A stretch of DNA of 5,170 bases. It comes from Nitrospiraceae bacterium (GTDB lineage: Bacteria; Nitrospirota; Thermodesulfovibrionia; Thermodesulfovibrionales; UBA9159). Numbering within the stretch: the stretch's first letter is position 1; each line of letters starts with the position of its first letter. The stretch spans positions 1 through 5,170 of the forward strand of contig DMNE01000178.1 in NCBI GenBank assembly GCA_003453735.1. The letters run 5' to 3'. The notes under the pieces are model-generated. The model ran no database searches. It saw only the letters and a list, made by a program, of their open reading frames with translations, and was not told the DNA's origin. The position numbers and the translations under genes are program-made. This document shows positions 1 to 5,170 of the stretch, one piece after another.

Positions 1-108
1 ATGGTCATTAACCGTCCATATGCTGTGACGACCAGCTCAATCCGCTCCTGAGGAGGATGTGCGCATGTTTACTCATCAAGCTCCATGCATATACCGTAGT
101 GCTCTTCA
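1..108 (-). other. Possible 5' leader and start region of a gene leaving the window
   Basis: This stretch lies just downstream of a strong-looking minus-strand promoter and holds no complete gene. One minus-strand frame is open from about position 68 to the left edge and reads ERIELVVTAYGRLMT near its end. Its only standard start codon is an ATG at 8-6. An AGGAG at 49-45 precedes a CTG codon at 35-33 in the same frame. On the plus strand, an open frame from position 1 ends at a TGA at 49-51 (16 residues, VINRPYAVTTSSIRS). It could be the tail of a converging gene or chance. A plus-strand GAGGAGG near 50-56 precedes short frames (57-155 and 65-115) with no recognisable protein character. I cannot decide which strand is coding here. 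Confidence 0.2.
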
Positions 109-138
109 AATATAGGGGTTCTAGACAATTACTGTCAA
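109..138 (-). promoter_or_regulatory. Sigma70-type promoter directed to the left edge
   Basis: On the minus strand a perfect -35 hexamer TTGACA (138-133) is followed after 18 bases by TATATT (114-109), a five-of-six match to the -10 consensus. Initiation would be expected near 101-103. It points the same way as the operon but lies 190 bases past the SPFH stop codon, so it would drive a separate downstream gene that is mostly outside the window. A second TTGACAG occurs 32 bases upstream (170-164) but lacks a well-placed -10. No operator can be identified with confidence. Chance occurrence in non-coding DNA remains possible. Confidence 0.5.
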
Positions 139-158
139 TACAGAGAGGAAAATAGCAT

Positions 159-325
159 GGTTGCTGTCAAGGCAGCAAACCACTGTTACAATCGGAAACC
201 AACAGTATATCTGAAAGCTCTCGAGTGTTTGCTTTCAGGGTAAGACGCGACAAGACTTCGTACTGATGACAACCCCTCTGTCGCGAATGTCGACATATGA
301 TGTTCCGTCCCGCTAATTACATCAT
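159..325. repeat. Chain of adjacent inverted repeats in the intergenic region
   Basis: Six inverted repeats follow each other almost without gaps. They are TTGCTG/CAGCAA (161-166 and 173-178, extended by GG/CC after a one-base bulge), ACTGTT/AACAGT (182-187 and 201-206), CTGAAAGC/GCTTTCAG (211-218 and 231-238, perfect 8 bp), CGCGACA/TGTCGCG (246-252 and 279-285, loop of 26), the palindrome ATGTCGACAT (287-296), and ATGATGT/ACATCAT (297-303 and 319-325). None is followed by a run of T on either strand, so none is a standard intrinsic terminator. The region could be a structured 3' untranslated region of the SPFH operon, a small structured RNA, or a coincidence of short arms. No known riboswitch or RNA family is recognised. 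Confidence 0.4.
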
Positions 326-330
326 GTTCA

Positions 331-2352
331 TTATTCTGATGTTTTCGTTGTGACAGCATCAGGATTAATCTTCATGCCACTGAGTGCGATAGCCCGCGTA
401 AGCACTGTTGCAAGCCCTTCAGATGCACCGCCACTTCCGACTGTAAGAATGTCAGGCATAATCTTAATCTTGCCTGCAGAAATATGTTTTGCAAGCTCGA
501 TAGCCATAATAGCCTGCGGCCCAATAGCTGTCTTCTGCTTTTGGTAAGCTTCCGCTGTAGCCGTACCGACTGCCTCGATCGCCTTGGCATCTCCTTCGCC
601 CTTCAATCTTGCGCTCTCAGCATTACCTTCAGCCAGTGTTACTGTTTCTCTTTTCTTCTGGTCGGCAACTTTAACGGCGATCTCGGCCCTGACAACTTCC
701 GGCTGCTGGTCAGCAGTGGCCTTGGTCTTTTCCATTTCGATCCTGGTAACCTGAGCCTTCTGTTCTTCCTGGTACTGAGTAGTCTGCTGCTGTGCAATGA
801 TCTTCTTCGTCTGAGTATCCATCAGCTCCTGGGGCAACATAATTTGACAGATAAGGGCCGAGACGCACTCGACATGATACTTTTCGAGTTCCAGTCTCGC
901 CCTTGTTTCAGCTTTTGTCTGTTCTTCCTGCCTGTCCTGCATGAAGTTCATGGCAGACGTTGTAGAAGCCTGGTTTCTGAAGCTGGAATCAATCATCGGG
1001 TGGATAACGTGAAGGATAAGGTTGTCGATAGAACCAACTTTCGCAACCATATAAGGCGCTTGGTCAGGTCTGACTCTTACAACCACCTTAACGGATACCC
1101 CAATCGGAAACCCGTCTTTTGAGATGACACTCAATGGATCGAACCTTGTCTCTTTTGAATCATCCCAGTCGATTGTAATGTTTGTAGTGTCGATGATATA
1201 AGGCATGAAAGCCAACCTGTTAAGATAGTATTTCCCGGGGCCGGCAACTTCTTCTTGTATCCCACGAAATCCGTTTGGGACAACATATTTTTCTTTGCCT
1301 TCTTCTTCGGTTGCCCCCATCTGAGTTGAGCCGAGTCTTTTCTTCATCTCAGGAGTGGGTTCCTCGCCTACGTTTGAAACAACAACTGCAACCTGTCCGC
1401 GCTCAACAACGGCAACATCATCAAAGGCAACATCAAACATTAATGGGTTTATATAGTAGGTACCCGGCTTAAGAACATCGAGCTGTGGTCCGCGTTCCCC
1501 GCCGCCCTTGAGAAAAGCATTGGCATCCTGGAAATCAGCGTGGCCTGCTACAGCATGGGCAACATATTCTTTTTCAGGGAGCGGATTGCCATCTTTAGCT
1601 GTAACCAGACCTACCTTTGCAGATTCAATCACAGCAGCAGGTGCAGTTGTGACCTGAAATAAATGAATGTTGATACGATATGTTCCTGGAAGAAGTATGT
1701 CGATCTGCGGGCCCTTTTGTCCGCCATTTGCAAGAAACTTCTCACCGTCTTCAAAGTTATGATGATCAGGCACACTGGCCGCCAACAGCCTTCCAGGTGC
1801 AATGGGACCGCCATCCTGTGATGTTACAACTCCCACCTGCCCCTTTTCAATAATAACAGCGTTGGCAATCGATACCTTAAAGAGATATGGATTTATCCTG
1901 TATTTCCCGGGAGGGAGGATATCAATCTGAGGCCCTTTCTGTCCCCCGTTTTGCAGGAACACCTCTCCATCCTGAAAAGAATTATGTCCCCTTATCACCT
2001 TTGCAAATATTTTACCGGGGGGAATTGGGCCGCCATCGACTGATTCAATAAGCCCAACCTTTCCATCCATTATTTCTATAAACTCACTCTTTTTTGCAGT
2101 ATAAATAAACGGAATAAGAAAGTGCATGCCAGGACCGAGCGTCCTTGCCTGAATGCCGACTTCGCTGTTCATGGCAACAACCCTGCCTTGCGGCATCTTC
2201 TTGCCTAACCATCTCCGTTCAATAAGTGCTATCTCTTTACCACCGACAATGACAACTGATTGATATGCCAATATCAAGGCAAAAATCCCTGCGATTGCTA
2301 CGATTGTTCCGCCTGCCCAAATCGCTGCATTCAACTGTGATAGAATTTCCAT
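331..2352 (-). CDS. Membrane-anchored SPFH/Band 7 (flotillin-like) protein with tandem vault-like repeats
   Basis: The protein has 673 residues and begins at an ATG 4 bases after AAGGAGG (2363-2357). Residues about 11-36 form one hydrophobic helix. Basic residues (K39, R46, R47, K51, K52) follow it, suggesting the body lies on the cytoplasmic side. Residues 64-95 contain GPGMHFLIPF (73-82), the usual opening signature of SPFH domains. Residues 97-318 are three 74-residue tandem units, with a diverged fourth at about 319-390. The SPFH core continues at about 390-510 (DGFPIGVSVKVVVRVRPD at 413-430, then a helix with SSFRNQAS). A Gln/Glu/Ala-rich coiled coil of flotillin type covers about 515-610, including LAEGNAESARLKGEGDAKA. 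The C-terminal part (about 611-673) holds an AIMAIELAKH helix and a Gly-rich linker. Proteins of this superfamily oligomerise into large rings or cages on membranes and organise microdomains or proteases. That role is inferred here. It is much longer than a simple flotillin or stomatin because of the repeat cassette. Exact orthology is unknown. Confidence 0.93.
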   Translation of the reverse strand: MEILSQLNAAIWAGGTIVAIAGIFALILAYQSVVIVGGKEIALIERRWLGKKMPQGRVVAMNSEVGIQARTLGPGMHFLIPFIYTAKKSEFIEIMDGKVGLIESVDGGPIPPGKIFAKVIRGHNSFQDGEVFLQNGGQKGPQIDILPPGKYRINPYLFKVSIANAVIIEKGQVGVVTSQDGGPIAPGRLLAASVPDHHNFEDGEKFLANGGQKGPQIDILLPGTYRINIHLFQVTTAPAAVIESAKVGLVTAKDGNPLPEKEYVAHAVAGHADFQDANAFLKGGGERGPQLDVLKPGTYYINPLMFDVAFDDVAVVERGQVAVVVSNVGEEPTPEMKKRLGSTQMGATEEEGKEKYVVPNGFRGIQEEVAGPGKYYLNRLAFMPYIIDTTNITIDWDDSKETRFDPLSVISKDGFPIGVSVKVVVRVRPDQAPYMVAKVGSIDNLILHVIHPMIDSSFRNQASTTSAMNFMQDRQEEQTKAETRARLELEKYHVECVSALICQIMLPQELMDTQTKKIIAQQQTTQYQEEQKAQVTRIEMEKTKATADQQPEVVRAEIAVKVADQKKRETVTLAEGNAESARLKGEGDAKAIEAVGTATAEAYQKQKTAIGPQAIMAIELAKHISAGKIKIMPDILTVGSGGASEGLATVLTRAIALSGMKINPDAVTTKTSE
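1399..2064 (-). repeat. Three in-frame 222-bp tandem repeats (74-residue units) in the SPFH gene
   Basis: The units encode residues 97-170, 171-244 and 245-318, with an exact 74-residue period. Each opens with a VG-(L/V)-(I/V) strand followed by DG-x-P, then H-x-x-F-x-D with F at 126, 200 and 274. GG-(Q/E)-(K/R)-GPQ follows, ending at Q142, Q216 and Q290. Each unit closes with PG-x-Y-x-IN, with G at 149, 223 and 297. By eye about 44 of 74 residues are identical between units 1 and 2, with no gaps; unit 3 is more distant. A degenerate fourth unit (bases about 1183-1398) keeps the opening GQVAVV and the closing PGKYYLN (G373). It loses the H-x-x-F-x-D and GPQ motifs and carries a charged insertion. 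The pattern implies serial internal duplication under constraint on unit length, as expected for stacked beta-layers in a symmetric wall. Confidence 0.9.
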
Positions 2353-2356
2353 GAAA

Positions 2357-2363
2357 CCTCCTT
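2357..2363 (-). promoter_or_regulatory. Ribosome binding site of the SPFH gene
   Basis: AAGGAGG lies 4 bases before the ATG at 2352-2350 and fixes that start. It is the strongest Shine-Dalgarno site in the window, suggesting the SPFH protein is made in higher amount than the upstream products. The 60-base gap above it (2353-2412) contains purine-rich sequence, no convincing promoter and no terminator hairpin, consistent with read-through from the genes before it. Confidence 0.85.
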
Positions 2364-2412
2364 CGTATTAGCTCCCCTTATTTTTGTCCCTCATCCTTAA
2401 CTCATAAAACTC

Positions 2413-2606
2413 TCAAGAAGAATGTATATTCAATCCATGATCAGCTCCGTGGATGCCGTCATGATCGAGTGTCGCTGTCTTGCAGCCGAAACAAGGCGTC
2501 AATTTTGTGCGTTCTATTAGAGGTTCCTCAAGTTCGTAGCCGCAAGTACACCTAACCATGGCATCATAAGTTATATCGCACCACACTCGGGGCATTTCCA
2601 GGCCAT
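2413..2606 (-). pseudogene. Small Cys/His-rich zinc-ribbon protein, frameshifted
   Basis: An ATG at 2606-2604, 6 bases after GAAGGGA (2619-2613), opens a frame reading MAWKCPECGAI and then hits TAA at 2573-2571. The remainder (TYDAMVRCTCGYELEEP onward, to the TGA at 2413) lies in another frame. The junction reads GCGATATAACT. Removing one TA dinucleotide restores a continuous 63-residue protein. It would carry C5-x2-C8 with C19-x-C21-GYE, a typical zinc-ribbon layout, then C38-x2-C41 and a tail with H48, H52, H56 and H61. Starting the second frame instead at a GTG at 2643 gives 76 residues but lacks a ribosome binding site and loses the CPEC half, so I reject it as the native start. No slippery heptamer for programmed frameshifting is seen. 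The change could be a real mutation or a sequencing error. A metal-binding accessory or regulatory role is inferred. It sits between the TPR-PDZ and SPFH genes on the same strand. Confidence 0.68.
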
Positions 2607-2703
2607 TAAACGTCCCTTCGTCAAGTCTTTCTTGCTGGGACACCTGCAGTTTGCTGACGTATTGTTCCTTGGCTTGTGGAAGAAAGTACGTCTTCAGTCA
2701 GGC

Positions 2704-5028
2704 TCACCCTTCGAATTCTGACCACGGCTCATCCTCTATCGGAAGCTTTATAATGTTTCCCTCGCGGAGCACGGTCAACACTTTTTCTTTGTCCCATGGG
2801 TAACTATAGTATGAAAAGTCAAAGCCACTGTCTAAAGGTATATTGTTATAAGAGAGTACTATATCGCCATTTCTTAGCCCTGCGTCGTAGGCCGATGTTT
2901 CTCTCAAGACGAAAAGGACCATGGCACCTAATTTATTTCTAAAGAGTCCCGGTTGGGTAAAGCGTAGATTCCAGCCAGTGGCAAGGGATTTTGACCATTG
3001 AGGATAGAGCTTCGCATATTTCTCAATCGTCTGCTTGAGTTTTTCTCTTTCGCCGGTACGGTAATACAGCCTACACAGAGTATTCATCGAATAGTTATCA
3101 CTGTACCGTTCCACAAGCCTTTTTGCCCAAAGTTCAGCTGTTTCCTTGTCCCCGGTGGCAAGATATGCCACAACCGCTCCTCTCATGGAGGATGCTTTGT
3201 AGGTTTCGGCTGTCTCAGCAAAGATGCGAATTGCTTCATTAGGCTTTTTCAAAGAAAGAAGTGTGTAGCCGATCATGTTCTTCATTTCGACACCGTAAAG
3301 GCTCTCTGAATCAGCCCTAAGATATTTCTCATAGACATTGATAGCTTCCTCATACCTCCCTTCATTTCTGAGAACTGTTCCCAGGAATTTGGTTGCAACG
3401 TAAAGAGAAGGTTGTAGCTTGACAGCCTTTTTCAGATATTCAATGGCCGTGGCGACATCTCCGAAACGCTTATAAACAAGATAGCCGGCATTATAGAAGG
3501 CTTTGGCGTTTTCGGGCAAATCCTGGGTAAGTCGTTTCATTAAACTGAAATCATGATTCTCCCACGCCAGGTTGTAGACAGCCGCAACATTCCAGGGATC
3601 ACGCTTGATGCCCTCCTCCAGATAGGTTTGTCTGGCTTTATGCTTCAGAACAGCAACACTCCCGAGGGCGTTCAGAAATCTGCCGTTTTCTGGAAACCGC
3701 AAAGCCAGATTTTTCATGAGAGGCCCTGTTTTGACAGCTTGCCACTTTGTGAACTGGCTCACGCCAAGAATGCGAAGCAGCAGCTTCCTGTCGCCTGTCT
3801 TTTGTATGAGGTTTGCCATAATGTGGTACGACTTCTCACAATTCTTGTTCTTATTCTCCTCGACATCAGCATACAGGAGCGTGACGAAGGGATCGCCTTC
3901 GAATATTTCGTTCAGATCAGCGGAAGTATTCAAGGCATAATCAAGAACGCACCATCGTGCCTCCAGAAGATCCTGCCATATCGATACAGCTGTCAGGAGG
4001 TTATGATAGAAGAAGAGTCGCTCGTCCTCCTCTGAGAACAAGTCAGCTTCCAGTTTTATAGGATAGCTTTGCCCTTTGAACAAAGACTGACTGGCTTTTT
4101 TCATGATTTCATATCCTGGAAGGATATGTTGTCGATCGTTATCTTTACTTGTAGCGCCTAATAACCTTAGAAAGCTGTAAAACTGAGAGGATAAGGGAGA
4201 AGAATTCTTCTTCGGGAAAAGACCGTATTCCTTCTGTAGCTTTTCTGCCCAGTCCGGATATTCTTCCTCTATAAAGCGGAGATGTTCCTGAAGTGTTTTT
4301 TTGATGAGAATAAGCCCATAGGTGCGTCCTTCACCGACACCCTTATTCGCAAGCCATGAAAGAACATAGAGATTATCGGGGTTTTCAACGAGGAGCTTTT
4401 CCATTTCCTCTCCGTTAACCTCAAACCCTTCGCTGCCCGAAAATATGAGTTTCCAGTAAATGATTGGGAAAGGATAATTAGCACTATACCATAAAGCTTC
4501 TGGTTTCTTTATCGTGAGAAAAATCCCGCTCTTATTCTCCTCTTTTGCTTCCGGGGTTGATGCAAGTTCAAAAGCTCTCTTCGGATTGCCTGAAAGATAG
4601 GATAACATTGATTTTGTGTAATAATAATCATCACTCGGAATGTGCTGTTGGGCTAGCGAAGCAATTGCGAGGAGACCGAAGGCACGCGATATCAGGCCAT
4701 CATAAAAACTCGAGACACAGCTTAGATGGTTTGCTAAGCAAATGGAAAGATAAGCCCGTGCGGCTTTGGTAAGAAGAACAGGGGAGGGACTCGTAGCACT
4801 TTTCAGGCTAGTGTGAATTATTCGTAATGCTCTCACATAGTCAAACTGGTCACCAGAATTGAGGTACTTATTCAGTTTGGTTATTGAGCCTTGCTCCATC
4901 GGTTGTGCCGGTGTGGTTGAGATCAAAGCCCTCAACACTCTGGTAAGAACATCCTCAAGAGGCTCATTTATCAAGTGTTCCTCAAATCTGAAGTGTTGTT
5001 GGCCACGCCGAATTTCAAGAACAAGCAC
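2704..5028 (-). CDS. TPR-repeat protein with C-terminal PDZ domain
   Basis: The protein has 774 residues and starts at GTG (5028-5026). There is no signal peptide or transmembrane helix, so it should be cytoplasmic. The first 440 residues are mostly helical and of no family I recognise. Clear TPR units follow: about 447-478, 505-540 (AFYNAGYLVYKRFGDVATAI), 541-574 (KFLGTVLRNEGRYEEAINVY), 580-610, 611-644 and 645-676. Residues about 695-765 form a PDZ domain with the motif SAYDAGLRNGDIVLSYNNI at 712-730. This matches the AGL-x-x-GD core of bacterial PDZ domains. There is no protease or other catalytic domain. TPR superhelices hold protein partners and PDZ domains bind C-terminal peptides, so a scaffold or adaptor role is likely. 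Its position two genes before the SPFH protein, with tight spacing and shared strand, suggests a partner of that assembly; this is inference. Confidence 0.92.
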   Translation of the reverse strand: MLVLEIRRGQQHFRFEEHLINEPLEDVLTRVLRALISTTPAQPMEQGSITKLNKYLNSGDQFDYVRALRIIHTSLKSATSPSPVLLTKAARAYLSICLANHLSCVSSFYDGLISRAFGLLAIASLAQQHIPSDDYYYTKSMLSYLSGNPKRAFELASTPEAKEENKSGIFLTIKKPEALWYSANYPFPIIYWKLIFSGSEGFEVNGEEMEKLLVENPDNLYVLSWLANKGVGEGRTYGLILIKKTLQEHLRFIEEEYPDWAEKLQKEYGLFPKKNSSPLSSQFYSFLRLLGATSKDNDRQHILPGYEIMKKASQSLFKGQSYPIKLEADLFSEEDERLFFYHNLLTAVSIWQDLLEARWCVLDYALNTSADLNEIFEGDPFVTLLYADVEENKNKNCEKSYHIMANLIQKTGDRKLLLRILGVSQFTKWQAVKTGPLMKNLALRFPENGRFLNALGSVAVLKHKARQTYLEEGIKRDPWNVAAVYNLAWENHDFSLMKRLTQDLPENAKAFYNAGYLVYKRFGDVATAIEYLKKAVKLQPSLYVATKFLGTVLRNEGRYEEAINVYEKYLRADSESLYGVEMKNMIGYTLLSLKKPNEAIRIFAETAETYKASSMRGAVVAYLATGDKETAELWAKRLVERYSDNYSMNTLCRLYYRTGEREKLKQTIEKYAKLYPQWSKSLATGWNLRFTQPGLFRNKLGAMVLFVLRETSAYDAGLRNGDIVLSYNNIPLDSGFDFSYYSYPWDKEKVLTVLREGNIIKLPIEDEPWSEFEG

Positions 5029-5048
5029 ATTCGCAATACTGTCACCTC
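5028..5048 (-). promoter_or_regulatory. Ribosome binding site and start region of the TPR-PDZ gene
   Basis: GAGGTGA (5048-5042) is a good Shine-Dalgarno site that also contains the TGA stop of the upstream gene (5044-5042), as expected for coupled genes. The first standard in-frame start, GTG at 5028, is 13 bases away, which is long. The frame is open up to 5046 (GDSIAN before the GTG-encoded residue). An in-frame ATT at 5037-5035 has 4-base spacing and could be a rare non-standard start, adding three residues. An ATG at 5030-5028 overlaps the GTG but is in another frame and soon ends. Confidence 0.55.
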
Positions 5049-5170
5049 AGTCTGAATGAATAAATGAGCGGAGGCAGTATAGTTGTAAGAATTATGGCTC
5101 CTAATATGCCGTCATAAGTCGCCATCATAAATGTAACGAGAGGGAATAGAGCAGTTCCTTTGAGAACCAT
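5042..5170 (-). CDS. C-terminal end of an unrecognised membrane protein (partial)
   Basis: A minus-strand frame is open from the right edge to a TGA at 5044-5042, giving 42 residues. Two hydrophobic stretches are visible: about residues 5-18 (GTALFPLVTFMMAT) and 22-38 (ILGAIILTTILPPLIYS). The end is basic (FRLR), which would place the C-terminus in the cytoplasm. The composition is that of transmembrane helices joined by a short TYDG turn. The first codon in the window happens to be ATG, so a complete small membrane protein cannot be excluded. A truncated polytopic protein is more likely because no upstream sequence is available. Its stop lies inside the ribosome binding site of the TPR-PDZ gene, 13 bases before the GTG, which argues for co-transcription. 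I do not recognise the family. Confidence 0.6.
   Translation of the reverse strand: MVLKGTALFPLVTFMMATYDGILGAIILTTILPPLIYSFRLR

Noticed and set aside
57..155. Short plus-strand frames after GAGGAGG (ATG at 57 or 65)
   Set aside because: The Shine-Dalgarno-like sequence is good, but the products are 32 and 16 residues with no protein-like pattern, and the region overlaps a better minus-strand promoter.
211..238. Intrinsic terminator for the SPFH operon (CTGAAAGC/GCTTTCAG)
   Set aside because: The stem is perfect but only half G/C, with a 12-base loop and no T-tract on either side, so it does not meet the standard pattern.
484..1122. Plus-strand open frame of 212 codons opposite the SPFH gene
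   Set aside because: It is antisense to the coiled-coil and SPFH core of a clear gene. Its product is Leu/Ser/Cys-rich with no domain character, as expected from the reverse reading of Gln/Glu/Lys codons.
1399..2064. CRISPR array or non-coding satellite
   Set aside because: The 222-bp periodicity is in frame, diverged at the DNA level and conserved at the protein level, so it is a protein repeat.
2571..2580. Programmed ribosomal frameshift in the zinc-ribbon gene
   Set aside because: No X-XXY-YYZ heptamer, downstream pseudoknot or internal Shine-Dalgarno element can be seen at the junction. A short TA duplication explains it more simply.
2413..2643. 76-residue protein starting at GTG 2643
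   Set aside because: There is no ribosome binding site before this GTG. A better site lies before ATG 2606 in another frame that encodes WKCPECGA, so the upstream 20 or so residues are probably out-of-frame reading.
3553..4035. Plus-strand open frame of 160 codons opposite the TPR-PDZ gene
   Set aside because: It has no ribosome binding site or recognisable motif and lies wholly antisense to a gene with convincing TPR units.

Overview
The window is a bacterial segment whose clear genes all lie on the minus strand, so the transcription unit reads from the right edge (5170) to the left. From 5170 down to 331 the order is: the C-terminal end of an unrecognised membrane protein (5042-5170), a 774-residue TPR-repeat protein with a C-terminal PDZ domain (2704-5028), a small Cys/His-rich zinc-ribbon gene that appears frameshifted (2413-2606), and a 673-residue membrane-anchored SPFH/Band 7 (flotillin-like) protein (331-2352). 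The gaps are 13, 97 and 60 bases, with no recognisable intrinsic terminator between genes, so the set looks like one operon whose promoter lies beyond the right edge. Base composition is moderate, Shine-Dalgarno sites are clear and GTG is used as a start. A Gram-negative bacterium, perhaps of deltaproteobacterial type, would fit, but this is a weak inference and no gene here is a taxonomic marker.

The most distinctive object is the SPFH protein. Between its N-terminal transmembrane helix and its SPFH core it carries a cassette of three well-kept tandem units of exactly 74 residues, plus a diverged fourth. Each unit ends in a PG-x-Y-x-I-N motif resembling the GPG-x-H-x-x-x-P signature that opens an SPFH domain. 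Tandem beta-repeats, then an SPFH-like domain, then a long helix is also the general order in the eukaryotic major vault protein, so a wall-forming or cage-forming oligomer is a reasonable hypothesis.

The TPR-PDZ protein has no signal peptide or membrane helix and no protease domain. It looks like a cytoplasmic scaffold that could bind peptide tails. The zinc-ribbon gene shows WKCPECGA after a good ribosome binding site, then a TAA stop; removing two bases joins it to the Cys-rich remainder. A working model is a membrane-microdomain or quality-control complex: SPFH assembly, TPR-PDZ adaptor and a zinc-ribbon accessory. The linkage is seen; the joint function is inferred.

Positions 1-330 hold no convincing gene. 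They contain a chain of inverted repeats (159-325) and a good sigma70-type promoter on the minus strand (109-138) that fires toward the left edge, presumably into a gene mostly outside the window.
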